Made by a program: the position numbers and the translations under genes. From the NCBI GenBank assembly GCA_021158465.1, contig JAGGUN010000019.1:18796-82795 (forward strand): DNA of 64,000 nt. Direction: 5' to 3'. This stretch comes from a bacterium (lineage in GTDB: Bacteria > UBP14 > UBA6098 > 4484-93). Below, piece after piece: positions 56,106 to 64,000 of the stretch. The stretch's first letter is position 1; every line of letters begins with the position of its first letter. The notes under the pieces were generated by a model. That model made no database searches, was not told where the DNA came from, and saw only the letters and a program-made list of their open reading frames with translations.

Positions 56106-57382
56106 ATCCCCCCTTTTATGAACTCCAGTCCAATATCCGTTCTGTACATCATCTTCTCGAAATTTATCATGCTCACTGCCCTATACGCCCTGTTGAAGGC
56201 TTCATTGTAGTTCTCCCCAACTCCTGTTACACCAAGAACCCTTCCACCATTGGTTATATAAGCCCTGCCCCGCTTGAGTGTTCCAGAGTGGAAGAGATAT
56301 ATACCTTCCATATCCCCTGCTTCCTTAAGCCCTGTTATTTCAAACCCTTTTTTGTACTTCTTCGGATACCCACCGGATGCGAGTATAACCGTCACCGCCT
56401 TTCTCTCATACCATAGTAACTCCGCTTCATCCAGCCGTTCTTCGATCGTATGGAGAATGACCTCTATTATGTCCGACTTCATAAGCGGTATAAAAGCCTG
56501 TGTCTCAGGGTCGCCGAACCGACAGTTAAACTCTATCACCTTCACCGAACGGTCGGGCTGAACCATAAGCCCAGCATAAAGCACTCCCTTAAACGGTGAA
56601 CCCTCCATCCGAAGCCCAAAGATAGCAGGTAGAAGCACGGTGTCTGTGATCTCCTGAAGCAGATTTTCGTCAACACCAGGGTGAGGAGAGACCGACCCCA
56701 TTCCGCCGGTGTTTGGTCCCTTATTGTCGTCGTATGCACGTTTATAATCCTGCACAGGCAGAAGCGGCAACACATTCTCACCATCGGTGAAGGCAAGAAC
56801 AGATGCTTCCACCCCGTCAAGATACTTTTCAATTACTATCTTTTTGCCCGCACTCCCCCAGAGTCGCTCCACCATTATCTTCTTTATCGCTGCTTCCGCT
56901 TCCTCCTCGTTGTCGGCAATGATTGAACCCTTGCCACCAGCGAGACCATCAGCCTTTATCACAAGCCTTTCTCTCCTGCCACGGACAAAGTCTAAGGCAT
57001 CCTCGACACGGTCAAAAGTAACAAAACTCGCCGTCGGAATACCATATTTCCGCATAAACCTTTTGGCAAACACCTTCGAGCTTTCAATACGCGCCGCTGC
57101 CTGCGATGGACCAAATATGTTCAGTCGGCGCTTCTCAAAATAGTCCACTATCCCCAGCGATAGCGGCATCTCGGGACCAACTATGGTCAAGTCTATCCCC
57201 TTCTTCTCCACAAACGCCGCCAACTGCCGAATATCATCGGCAGGAATGTTCACACACTTGGCAACATCTTGAATACCACTATTCCCGGGAGCGGCATACA
57301 ACTCCTTCACATACTCGCTACGCTTTGCCTTCCAAGCAAGAGCATGCTCCCTGCCACCAGAACCCACAATGAGCAGTTTCAT
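56102..57382 (-). CDS. purD: Phosphoribosylamine-glycine ligase PurD
   Basis: ATP-grasp enzyme of de novo purine synthesis, 426 residues from ATG 57382 (GGGAGG seven bases upstream). Motifs: LIVGSGGREHALAWK, GPEMPLSLGI, ADGLAGGKG, DYKRAYDDNKGPNTGGMGSV, EFNCRFGDPETQAF. A longer in-frame extension to 57511 is rejected. Leads a two-gene purD-purE operon. Confidence 0.96.
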   Translation of the reverse strand: MKLLIVGSGGREHALAWKAKRSEYVKELYAAPGNSGIQDVAKCVNIPADDIRQLAAFVEKKGIDLTIVGPEMPLSLGIVDYFEKRRLNIFGPSQAAARIESSKVFAKRFMRKYGIPTASFVTFDRVEDALDFVRGRRERLVIKADGLAGGKGSIIADNEEEAEAAIKKIMVERLWGSAGKKIVIEKYLDGVEASVLAFTDGENVLPLLPVQDYKRAYDDNKGPNTGGMGSVSPHPGVDENLLQEITDTVLLPAIFGLRMEGSPFKGVLYAGLMVQPDRSVKVIEFNCRFGDPETQAFIPLMKSDIIEVILHTIEERLDEAELLWYERKAVTVILASGGYPKKYKKGFEITGLKEAGDMEGIYLFHSGTLKRGRAYITNGGRVLGVTGVGENYNEAFNRAYRAVSMINFEKMMYRTDIGLEFIKGGI

Positions 57383-57407
57383 AGCCAAACCTCCCTCGGT
57401 AGATGTA

Positions 57408-57435
57408 AATAAACGATGGAGAAAACGGTTGTCAA
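57408..57435 (-). promoter_or_regulatory. Promoter of purD-purE
   Basis: Minus strand TTGACA (57435-57430) followed after 16 bases by TTTATT (57413-57408), or after 18 by TATTTA. The leader is too short for a riboswitch; none was seen. Confidence 0.5.
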
Positions 57436-57467
57436 ATAGAAAAAATCGCCAAAAGTTAAAAAAATCA

Positions 57468-57498
57468 TTGACAAGTGCGGATAACCAACTTATATAAT
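57468..57498 (+). promoter_or_regulatory. Promoter of the MltD-like/HU/redox gene run
   Basis: TTGACA (57468-57473) with TATATA after 17 bases (57491-57496) or TATAAT after 19 (57493-57498). The leader would be about 65 bases and AT-rich. A second TATAAT lies at 57545-57550 without a clear -35 box. Confidence 0.5.
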
Positions 57499-57570
57499 GG
57501 ATAGTTATCAAGTAGTTCTTAATAAGTTAATCAAATATATACGGTATAATTTGTTTTTTCAAAGCGAATT

Positions 57571-59670
57571 GTGAGTAAAACAGGCAAAACATCAGGGTTC
57601 TTGTTGTTTCTTGCTCTGCTTCTCATCTCTTGTGCTGCATCTAAGGTATCCCTTGTCCCGAGTGATTCCGAGGGAGTGGAGCACCTCCTTGAGCGAGTGG
57701 ATACCCTGTATGCTTCCGGGGTAGAGCACAACATAAATCGTGAATGGGGACTTGCTCAGGCAGATTTTGAGGAAGCCTTGAGGCTTATCTCCACGATTGA
57801 TGTGAAGCCAGGTACGAAGAGGGAAATACTTGCAAGGATTGACGAGCTTCTCGGGAAGATTTCCTATGATTACCAGTACACGATGCGTTCCCTTGGGGAT
57901 AGCTCTTACGAACTGTCTCCGATGGAGTTGGCGCTTGCACTTGAGTCGAGTAGGCTGTCCAGCGAGGAGCGGAAGCGGCTTGAGGGAATATCTAAGAGGA
58001 TAACGCCCGATGAGACGGCGGAGTTCGATTTCCCCGTTGTCTGGAACGATAGAGTAAGGGAGAAGCTTGCACTCATTGAGACAGAGCTTAAGGAACCTAT
58101 GGAGCGCTGGTTGGGTAGATTTACCCAGTATGAGGATATGATAAAGTCCATCTTCCGAGAAGAAGGACTGCCAGAGGACCTCGCGTATCTTGCTATTGTG
58201 GAAAGTGGGGTCAACCCGAGGGCTTATTCGTATGCCCACGCCTCTGGGATGTGGCAGTTTATGAAAGGGACAGGAAGAAGTTATGGTTTGCATTCTGACT
58301 GGTGGCGCGATGAGAGGCGTGATCCAGAAAGCTCCACGAGAGCCGCAGCCAAGCACCTGAAAAAGCTCTACAATATTTACGGAGATTGGTATCTGGCTCT
58401 TGCTGCTTACAACTGTGGTGAAGGGAACCTTAACAGAGCGATAAAACGCTGTGGGACAAGAGATTTCTGGCAACTCAAGCTCCATCCGCAGACGGAGGAC
58501 TATCTTCCGATGTTCATTGCAACCCTTATTGTTGCAAAGAACCCTGCAAGGTACGGGCTATCTCCAAAAGAGTTTCCACCTATGGAGTTCGATACCGTTT
58601 ATGTGGAAAACGGTGTGGACTTAAGAGTCGTCGCCGAGTGCGCTGACACAACGCTCGATTTCATTAAGGAGATAAATCCGATGATACTCCGATGGTGCAC
58701 ACCACCGGATGTGACAAGATGCCAGCTACGGATCCCCAGAGGGAAGAAAGCCCAGTTTGAGGAAAGATATGCAAAGATTCCACCCGAGCGGAAACACGCC
58801 TGGGTCAGATACAAAATAAGGAGAGGTGATACCCTTTCCGGCATCGCCAAGAAGTTCTCCACGACTGTTGGTGCAATTATGGATGCCAACAAGATGACAA
58901 GGCGAGACACCAGAAGGCTTAGAATCGGCAAGTACATCCTCATCCCCGTTCCACCGGATAAGCTCGCCAGATATGCAAAATACAACAAGGACTCTGGCAT
59001 GGGGGGTAGCAATAAAGGTAAATCCATCTACACGGTCAAGAAGAATGACACACTCTCGGGCATCGCTCATAAGCTTGGTGTTTCCGTTTCCTCTCTTATG
59101 AGATGGAATCATCTTGGTGAACGGACACTCATTCATCCCGGCGACAAACTCGTCTATTACTCAGGGAAGACCAGTTCACAGAAGGTCGTATATACGGTCA
59201 AGAAAAATGACACACTGTCCGGCATAGCGGCTCGATTTGGCACAACCGTCGCGGAGATCGAAAGGTGGAATAAGATCGACTCGAAGAAGATAATCCACCC
59301 TGGGGACAGGCTTGTTCTCTTCAGCAGTGTTGCGAAAGGTGAGGAGCTATCAAGCAAAGGTGAAAAGGTGATATATGTGGTTAAGAAGGGAGACACCCTT
59401 TCGGAGATTGCATATAACTTGGGTGTAAGAGTTTCCGACATTAGGGCTTGGAACGGGAAGCGAGGGAACCTCATCCGTCCTGGTGAGAGACTTGTTGTAT
59501 ACACCAAAAAACCCCGTACAAAGCACTACACGGTGAGATCTGGGGATACCATCTGGTCTATTGCATCCCGTGAAGGTGCGGATGTAAGGACAATTCTGAG
59601 CCAAAATAGCATCTCCGACCCAAGGAAGATAAAACCCGGAGATAAGATAATAATAACAACCAATGATTGA
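57571..59670 (+). CDS. Membrane-bound lytic transglycosylase with five LysM domains (MltD-like lipoprotein)
   Basis: Cuts peptidoglycan glycan strands. The 699-residue protein has a lipobox LISC near residue 20, a helical region, and an SLT catalytic domain (about 190-320) with catalytic Glu211 in [28 protein letters not shown] and [12 protein letters not shown] follow. Five LysM repeats occupy about 415-699, each with a GDTL or NDTL turn ([22 protein letters not shown] twice; [22 protein letters not shown]). MltD proteins usually have one to three LysM. The GTG start at 57571 has no strong ribosome-binding site but gives the correct lipoprotein signal. Confidence 0.92.
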   Translation: MSKTGKTSGFLLFLALLLISCAASKVSLVPSDSEGVEHLLERVDTLYASGVEHNINREWGLAQADFEEALRLISTIDVKPGTKREILARIDELLGKISYDYQYTMRSLGDSSYELSPMELALALESSRLSSEERKRLEGISKRITPDETAEFDFPVVWNDRVREKLALIETELKEPMERWLGRFTQYEDMIKSIFREEGLPEDLAYLAIVESGVNPRAYSYAHASGMWQFMKGTGRSYGLHSDWWRDERRDPESSTRAAAKHLKKLYNIYGDWYLALAAYNCGEGNLNRAIKRCGTRDFWQLKLHPQTEDYLPMFIATLIVAKNPARYGLSPKEFPPMEFDTVYVENGVDLRVVAECADTTLDFIKEINPMILRWCTPPDVTRCQLRIPRGKKAQFEERYAKIPPERKHAWVRYKIRRGDTLSGIAKKFSTTVGAIMDANKMTRRDTRRLRIGKYILIPVPPDKLARYAKYNKDSGMGGSNKGKSIYTVKKNDTLSGIAHKLGVSVSSLMRWNHLGERTLIHPGDKLVYYSGKTSSQKVVYTVKKNDTLSGIAARFGTTVAEIERWNKIDSKKIIHPGDRLVLFSSVAKGEELSSKGEKVIYVVKKGDTLSEIAYNLGVRVSDIRAWNGKRGNLIRPGERLVVYTKKPRTKHYTVRSGDTIWSIASREGADVRTILSQNSISDPRKIKPGDKIIITTND

Positions 59671-59679
59671 GGAGGAAAG

Positions 59680-59958
59680 ATGACGAAGGCAGACCTTGTT
59701 GAACGCGTTGCAGAGATGACCGGTTTCACCAAGACAGAGACCGCTGTCATCTGTGAGAGCTTCTTGGAGGCGATAAAGAAGGCGTTGATGGAGGGACGCC
59801 GAATTGAGATCCGTCGCTTCGGCACATTCAAGGTCAAGGAACGCAAGAGCCGCATCGCTCGAAACCCAAGAACCGGTGAGACCGTTCGCATACCAACAAG
59901 GTATATCCCAGTGTTCAAGCCGTCAAAGGAGTTCAAGAATCTGAAGATAGAAAAATGA
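59680..59958 (+). CDS. HU-family DNA-binding protein
   Basis: Nucleoid-associated histone-like protein, 92 residues: MTKADLVERVAEMTGFTK, GRRIEIRRFGTFKVKERKSR and ARNPRTGETVRIPTRYIPVF followed by KPSKEFK. GGAGG lies four bases before the ATG. It is only nine bases after the transglycosylase stop. HU or IHF subtype cannot be decided by eye. Confidence 0.95.
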   Translation: MTKADLVERVAEMTGFTKTETAVICESFLEAIKKALMEGRRIEIRRFGTFKVKERKSRIARNPRTGETVRIPTRYIPVFKPSKEFKNLKIEK

Positions 59959-60095
59959 AGAAAAGACTGCTTCCAGCACTATTTTTTCTGCTTCTATCCG
60001 CTCTCTTTATCCTCATCGGTATAAGGCTCGATGACTTTGGCGAAATAATGTCGAACGGAGCAATACTCTGTCTCTCCTGCATCGGGATAGGATAA
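59955..60095 (+). CDS. Tiny CXXC membrane protein (CD1871A-like)
   Basis: A 46-residue protein: one membrane helix (about 5-24), then the motif CLSC (Cys39, Cys42) at the very C-terminus, ending IGIG. This matches the plan of the CD1871A family of CXXC micro-proteins that sit beside NapH-like 4Fe-4S membrane proteins, as here. The start overlaps the HU stop (ATGA), and the ferredoxin-type gene starts five bases after its stop. Probably a membrane thiol component. Confidence 0.7.
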   Translation: MKKRLLPALFFLLLSALFILIGIRLDDFGEIMSNGAILCLSCIGIG

Positions 60096-60099
60096 CTGT

Positions 60100-60927
60100 A
60101 TGGTAAAGAGGTTCTGGATACAGCTTCTCGGGACGGTTCTTCCCAACTCATACACCAAAGGGCTTCTGACCGGAGCACAGATTTATCAAGGTCCTGCAAA
60201 AGGGGCTTGTATCCCAGTTCTCAACTGCTATAGCTGTCCGCTTGCATATACATCCTGTCCCATCGGGGCACTCCAGCACTTTATGGCAATCAAATCGCCT
60301 CCATACCTTCTCTTGGGAACATTGTTTCCCATTGGTGTCGCGGTCGGTAGAGCCACCTGCGGATGGATATGCCCGTTCGGGTTCCTCCAGGATCTGCTTT
60401 ATAAGATTAAAACCCCGAAGATTGGATTGCCAGGCTGGACAGGATATCTCAAATATCTATCTTTGGTTTTACTGGTGCTCGTTATACCGTATCTCACGAC
60501 GGAACCTTGGTTCTGCAAGCTATGCCCTCAGGGAATGATAGAGGGCGGTATCCCGCAGGTCCTTTTATTCCCTGAAATCAGGCATCTTGTCGGATGGCTT
60601 TATTCAGTAAAAGGAGTAATACTTGCTACCTTCCTCATATTGTTTATCCTCATCAAGCGACCGTTCTGCCGGATGGTATGCCCGCTTGGAGCAATATTCT
60701 CATTCTTTAACAAGATAAGCCTGCTCCAGATAACGGTCGATCCGGAGGGATGCACAAAATGTGGCATCTGCAGAGCGGTTTGCCCGATGGATATATCGAT
60801 ATATGAGGACCCATCGAGCCTCGAGTGTATAAGATGTATGGAATGCGTGAGGGTCTGCCCGAATGTGCATATAACAACGCTTCTCTCACCGACAGAAAAA
60901 TGTAGTCCACAGGAAGGAGAAGGATGA
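60100..60927 (+). CDS. NapH-like 4Fe-4S membrane ferredoxin protein
   Basis: Membrane electron-transfer protein of 275 residues with about four or five helices. Two CX3CP motifs occur at membrane boundaries (CGWICPFG and CRMVCPLG), with further cysteines in NCYSCPLAYTSCP and CKLCPQ. A C-terminal two-cluster ferredoxin domain follows (CTKCGICRAVCP; CIRCMECVRVCP). It likely passes electrons to or from the membrane thiols of the preceding CXXC peptide and the exported thioredoxin-like protein that follows with an ATGA overlap. Confidence 0.87.
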   Translation: MVKRFWIQLLGTVLPNSYTKGLLTGAQIYQGPAKGACIPVLNCYSCPLAYTSCPIGALQHFMAIKSPPYLLLGTLFPIGVAVGRATCGWICPFGFLQDLLYKIKTPKIGLPGWTGYLKYLSLVLLVLVIPYLTTEPWFCKLCPQGMIEGGIPQVLLFPEIRHLVGWLYSVKGVILATFLILFILIKRPFCRMVCPLGAIFSFFNKISLLQITVDPEGCTKCGICRAVCPMDISIYEDPSSLECIRCMECVRVCPNVHITTLLSPTEKCSPQEGEG

Positions 60928-62834
60928 AATCTTTCACGATATCTATTCTGTTTCTCCTTTTGCTTTCGACCGTTGCGTCCCCTTTTGACAGAATGGTTCT
61001 GGGTGAGCTTTTCGCAAACCACGGCTGTCCTTACTGTGTCCCTGCCAACCAGTTCCTCGATGAGCTTTACCCTGACATCTCCGACCATACCGCACTCATC
61101 CGTTATCATGTCTGGTGGCCTGCATCCGATGACCCGTTCTATGAATATAACCCCGAGCAGAACAGGGAAAGAACAACATGCTATGCTGTCTCTGCTGTTC
61201 CATCCTTTGTCATCGATGGTGAGGTAGTTGATGCACCATACGGGCAATGGGACGACTCACTCGATGCCCGCGCAGAGGTTTCTTCTCCTGTTGCAATCGA
61301 GATAGACACGAGCATCTTCGGTGAAGTAACGATAAGAATAGATACACGAGACCTTACAGAATCGATGGGTGGAAAGCTGTTTGTCGTCATAACGGAGGAT
61401 TCTATTCACCACATTGCTCCAAACGGCGAGACGATGTTCCAGCAGATTATGAGGAAGATGATCCCACCCGATGGTGAGCCGATGACGCTCCATCCAGGCG
61501 TGACAGTCGAAAAAAGTTTTGATATTCCAATTGACCCAGTTTGGAACCTTGAGCAGTGCAACATAGTGGCTTTCTTTCAGGCATTTTCTCGTGAGGTATT
61601 GCAGTCTGCTGTGGTCCGCTTCCCTCATCGCCCAGAATACTTCGTCTCACTTTCTGCCGATTCTGGGAAGAAATCAATAGCATCGCCGCATTCTGTGGTG
61701 AGCTTCCGAATGACGCTCTCTAACACTGGAACGGAAAGCGATATATATTCTTTCTGGCACGACGATACAGGACTTCCCGATGGCTGGAGCGCCCAACTTT
61801 CCTGGGTTAGCGGCCTGTTTGACTCCTCTGATATATACCTCTCATCCATGGAGGCAGTCAGCATATCACTTGATGTCCATGTCGGCGATGGTGGAATAGG
61901 GTATGTGGATGTCAATGCCGCATCGAACACGGTAGTCGATCTCCGGAAGAGCATCCGCTTCATCGTCATATCCGATGTGGACATGCTTCTCGTCGACAAC
62001 TCAAAGGACATTGCGGGGGAGGAGCTAATACTATCCGATCTGAACGAACTATTTGGTAATGTCGCTTACTGGAACACATCCTCCGATGGACAGATTACAG
62101 GCATAGACGGTATAGACATAGGCAGTCTTGTCTGGTATTCAGGGAAGGACACATCGACCGCCCTTCTATATGACGACATCGAACAGCTTTCAGATTATCT
62201 ATCGGATGGCGGCGGTTTGCTCGTCGCAGGGAACGGATTTGGCAGAAGCATAGGGAGCAACGCATTCTATATTCTCAGGATGAAGTCGGTGTATCTTGGA
62301 AGCTCGGATAGCTATTCCTCGGTTTCGGGTGTTGGACCACTTGCTGGTTTATCGGCTGACCTGCTGCCCACCAATGTTGAGGTGATCCGTCCACTCAACG
62401 ATTCTGCAGTCGTCACTCTCCAGTATGATGATGGGGAGACCTGCGCAGGGATATACTTTAAGGATGGTTATAAACTCGTCTATCTCCCGTTCGACCCAGC
62501 AGATATACCCAACTCTGATGCAAGGAGGGAGCTGTTTGGCAGGCTCCTTGGAGGGCTACCAGTGGAGGATACAGGTAAACCCAAGATGGTATCGCTCGAT
62601 GTTTACCCGAACCCGTTTAACGGCGAGCTAAACATCCATCTGGATGCCTCAGGATGTTCATCGGTCGAGATTTATAACACGCTCGGAGAGAAAGTAGCCG
62701 AACTTGTGCTAACATCCTATGATGCTCCTGCAACCGTTCGCTGGAAGCCGGATGATCTCCCATCAGGTGTCTACCTTCTCCGTGCCTCGCTGAAGAAATA
62801 TCCCATCTATAGAAAAATTGTGTTGCTAAAATAG
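60924..62834 (+). CDS. Secreted Omp28/thioredoxin-like protein with C-terminal sorting module
   Basis: Exported 636-residue protein. A signal peptide (1-19) precedes a thioredoxin-like domain (about 22-110) with redox pair CPYC (Cys35, Cys38) in NHGCPYCVPANQ, as in Omp28-like surface proteins. Several beta-sandwich regions follow (about 115-540), including a Rossmann-like stretch VDMLLVDNSKDIAGEEL also seen in the giant protease at 11439. The C-terminus (about 550-636) is a sorting domain: VYPNPFNGELNIHL ... SGVYLLRA ... KIVLLK. The gene is coupled to the ferredoxin-type gene, so its disulfide may be reduced through that membrane chain; this is inference. Confidence 0.85.
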   Translation: MKSFTISILFLLLLSTVASPFDRMVLGELFANHGCPYCVPANQFLDELYPDISDHTALIRYHVWWPASDDPFYEYNPEQNRERTTCYAVSAVPSFVIDGEVVDAPYGQWDDSLDARAEVSSPVAIEIDTSIFGEVTIRIDTRDLTESMGGKLFVVITEDSIHHIAPNGETMFQQIMRKMIPPDGEPMTLHPGVTVEKSFDIPIDPVWNLEQCNIVAFFQAFSREVLQSAVVRFPHRPEYFVSLSADSGKKSIASPHSVVSFRMTLSNTGTESDIYSFWHDDTGLPDGWSAQLSWVSGLFDSSDIYLSSMEAVSISLDVHVGDGGIGYVDVNAASNTVVDLRKSIRFIVISDVDMLLVDNSKDIAGEELILSDLNELFGNVAYWNTSSDGQITGIDGIDIGSLVWYSGKDTSTALLYDDIEQLSDYLSDGGGLLVAGNGFGRSIGSNAFYILRMKSVYLGSSDSYSSVSGVGPLAGLSADLLPTNVEVIRPLNDSAVVTLQYDDGETCAGIYFKDGYKLVYLPFDPADIPNSDARRELFGRLLGGLPVEDTGKPKMVSLDVYPNPFNGELNIHLDASGCSSVEIYNTLGEKVAELVLTSYDAPATVRWKPDDLPSGVYLLRASLKKYPIYRKIVLLK

Positions 62835-62923
62835 CTTTTTTCGTTAAATTAGGGGAATTTTACCGAGAGAGGTGCGGGAAAATAGCAATTCATTTTAAGT
62901 TTTTAATATAAGAAGGAGTGTTT

Positions 62924-63019
62924 ATGCCTTGTGGCAGGAAGCGGAAAAGAAGGAAGATAGCTACCCACAAGAGGAAGAAACGTCTTCGAAGGGACAGGCA
63001 CAAAAAGAAGAAAAGATAA
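62924..63019 (+). CDS. mS38/AURKAIP1-COX24-like ribosomal micro-protein
   Basis: A 31-residue, extremely basic peptide: MPCGRKRKRRKIATHKRKK then RLRRDRHKKKKR. The KRKKRLRxxRHKKK pattern is that of the AURKAIP1/COX24 domain peptides encoded in Bacteroidota and relatives, homologous to mitochondrial ribosomal protein mS38. AAGGAG lies five bases before the ATG. Its stop overlaps the start of the phosphoesterase reading frame. Confidence 0.85.
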   Translation: MPCGRKRKRRKIATHKRKKRLRRDRHKKKKR

Positions 63020-63507
63020 CAGTTCTTGTCCTCTCGGACACCCACATTGGACAGCAGCTCTCCTGGTTCCCCGATGAGGTTCTGCGATATCTTGATAGGG
63101 TAGACGCCATCATCCACGCAGGGGATTTCACGAGTGAGAAAGCTTACGACTTCCTTGCGAGGATAAGATTACCGCTCTTTGCTGTCCACGGGAATATGGA
63201 TGCACCGTTCGTTAAAGAGACCCTCCCGGAGAAAAGGATTGTAACACTCGGCGGAGTGAAAATTGCCATCACACACGGCTGGGGTGCTCCCTGGGGAATT
63301 GAGAAAAGGGTGTATTCATTCCTTGAGGTGGAGAGACCGGATATAATGATCTTTGGGCACTCGCACAAACCGCTTAAAAAACGGATAGGGAAAGTTCAGC
63401 TTTTCAACCCGGGCGCAGTCTGTGGCGAGATCTTCTCACGGCATAGGAGCTTCGGATTACTCACCGTCTCGTCCGGAATGGCAAATTTCGATCTTGTTAA
63501 GTTCTGA
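63016..63507 (+). CDS. YfcE/MJ0936-type metallophosphoesterase
   Basis: Calcineurin-like phosphoesterase of about 163 residues, probably a phosphodiesterase. All metal-ligand motifs are present: SDTHIGQ, HAGDF, HGNMD, THGWG, GHSH. No ATG, GTG or TTG lies near the natural N-terminus. The only canonical in-frame start is TTG 62929, which would read through nearly all of the mS38-like gene in another frame. ATA at 63016 overlaps that gene's stop as ATAA and gives MTVLVLSDTH, the normal family start, so non-AUG initiation is proposed; a base error is the alternative. Confidence 0.85.
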   Translation: MTVLVLSDTHIGQQLSWFPDEVLRYLDRVDAIIHAGDFTSEKAYDFLARIRLPLFAVHGNMDAPFVKETLPEKRIVTLGGVKIAITHGWGAPWGIEKRVYSFLEVERPDIMIFGHSHKPLKKRIGKVQLFNPGAVCGEIFSRHRSFGLLTVSSGMANFDLVKF

Positions 63508-63589
63508 TGAGCCGGTTATCTAACCCACTGCCTCAATTATGCGTTAACCACAGATACACAGGGACTCCCTTGAAAAATACACAATCTAT

Positions 63590-63618
63590 TTGATTTTTTC
63601 GCTATTTTATTGTATATT
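63590..63618 (+). promoter_or_regulatory. Promoter of the LapA-like gene
   Basis: TTGATT (63590-63595), 17-base spacer, TATATT (63613-63618). The predicted start near 63625 leaves a 25-base leader with AGAGG before ATG 63650. Confidence 0.65.
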
Positions 63619-63649
63619 GAAAATTAATATTCAAAAGAGAGGAAAAGAG

Positions 63650-63973
63650 ATGGGAGTAATACGGACAATCCTTGTTATAATCTTTATCTTCGCTGTAATT
63701 GCCATATCCATCCTCAATCAGACGGAGATTGTTGGTAAGATTTCGCTTGGCTTCACCGAGCTTGAGAATGTCCCGCTTGTGCTTGTGCTGATTGAAACAT
63801 TCGTCATAGGGTTCCTGTATGCAACGATTGCGTATCTTCTGCAGAGCTTAAACAGCCGTGCAACCATCCGTAGATACCGCAGGAGGATAAAGGAGCTTGA
63901 ATCCGAACTCGAAGCAATGAGAAACCTTCCGCTGGAGGATATAGAGATAGAGGAGCAGGGAAATGGTGGTTGA
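63650..63973 (+). CDS. LapA / DUF1049 family small membrane protein
   Basis: A 107-residue protein with two membrane helices (about 3-22 and 41-65) and a C-terminal coiled coil (SRATIRRYRRRIKELESELE), the plan of LapA, which helps couple lipopolysaccharide assembly in proteobacteria. A longer in-frame TTG start lies inside the -35 box and is rejected. A second gene begins inside its end, as lapA-lapB do elsewhere. Confidence 0.85.
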   Translation: MGVIRTILVIIFIFAVIAISILNQTEIVGKISLGFTELENVPLVLVLIETFVIGFLYATIAYLLQSLNSRATIRRYRRRIKELESELEAMRNLPLEDIEIEEQGNGG

Positions 63974-64000
63974 GAGCATCGGTGTATACATATTTATTAT
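63963..64000 (+). CDS. Start of an unidentified gene cut by the window edge
   Basis: ATG at 63963, preceded by GAGGAGCAGGG, opens a frame that runs to the edge (MVVESIGVYIFI), overlapping the LapA-like stop. The hydrophobic beginning suggests a membrane helix. A LapB-type tetratricopeptide protein would fit the context but cannot be shown. Confidence 0.4.
   Translation, partial: MVVESIGVYIFI

Noticed and set aside
57383..57570. Purine riboswitch before purD
   Set aside because: The predicted leader is under 25 bases and no conserved riboswitch core is visible.
57592..58485. 297-codon minus-strand frame opposite the lytic transglycosylase
   Set aside because: Antisense shadow of a gene with clear SLT motifs.
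62823..62842. GCTA-AAA-TAGC followed by six T after the Omp28-like gene as a terminator
   Set aside because: A four-base stem with a three-base loop is too weak to support the call.

Overview
This is a 64 kb stretch of an anaerobic, Gram-negative-type bacterial chromosome with roughly balanced GC, dense operons, many 1-4 base stop/start overlaps (ATGA, GTGA) and GGAGG-type ribosome binding sites. I cannot name the species from sequence alone. Four things point to an uncultured lineage near the FCB group or the WOR-3/KSB1-like candidate phyla. First, very large secreted proteins end in type-IX/FlgD-like sorting modules (PNPFN ... SGVYL/F). Second, there is an mS38/COX24-like micro-protein of the kind seen in Bacteroidota. 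Third, there is an indolepyruvate:ferredoxin oxidoreductase. Fourth, there is a NapH-like ferredoxin membrane protein with a CXXC micro-protein. No rRNA, tRNA, CRISPR array, phage gene or insertion sequence was seen.

Layout. 1-5.5 kb (minus): hrcA-grpE-phoH-apbE-ligA, a heat-shock repressor operon without dnaK. 5.5-8.9 kb: a GAF-PAS-H-box-receiver signalling protein and, divergently, a fused double ABC ATPase of the ECF type. 8.9-20.7 kb: a secreted-protein block (LVIVD/Ig-like adhesin-like protein, 1878-residue HExxH metalloprotease, subtilase, DUF1573-thioredoxin lipoprotein, LemA). 20.8-24.9 kb: iorA-iorB, a fructose-6-phosphate-aldolase-type transaldolase, galT. 24.9-28.8 kb: the pgpH-like/ybeY/corC-like cluster. 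28.8-31.6 kb (minus): iscU-mnmA-rhomboid-ruvA. 31.7-39.9 kb: a surface-glycan operon (LegB-like dehydratase, nucleotidyltransferase, DegT aminotransferase, acyltransferase, YfhO, DPPR-synthase-like UbiA, two GT2). 40-47 kb: accA-trm112-PTS IIA-mreC-mreD-mrdA-rodA-cdsA-yraN, joining lipid supply to the cell-elongation machinery. 47-50.8 kb: a decayed gene, two unknown secreted proteins, ispG, a YkvA-like gene and nfo. 50.9-55.6 kb: a five-gene MglA/roadblock cassette with two membrane-anchored members. 55.6-57.4 kb (minus): purD-purE. 57.5-64 kb: an MltD-like five-LysM transglycosylase, HU, the CXXC/4Fe-4S/Omp28-like redox trio, mS38-like peptide, YfcE-like phosphoesterase and LapA-like protein.

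The most promising undescribed unit is 50.9-55.6 kb. A strong consensus promoter drives a 780-residue membrane protein with an acidic linker and an unfamiliar repeated 'LPL..I..QI' module, a second four-TM protein ending in a roadblock domain, a free roadblock protein, an MglA-type GTPase and another roadblock protein. This looks like a membrane-tethered polarity or secretion-positioning switch. Other points of interest are a recurring TTGATT-N16/17-TATATT promoter, promoters placed so close to start codons that mRNAs would be leaderless, overlapping divergent promoters, and a phosphoesterase gene whose only sensible start is ATA overlapping the stop of the mS38-like gene.
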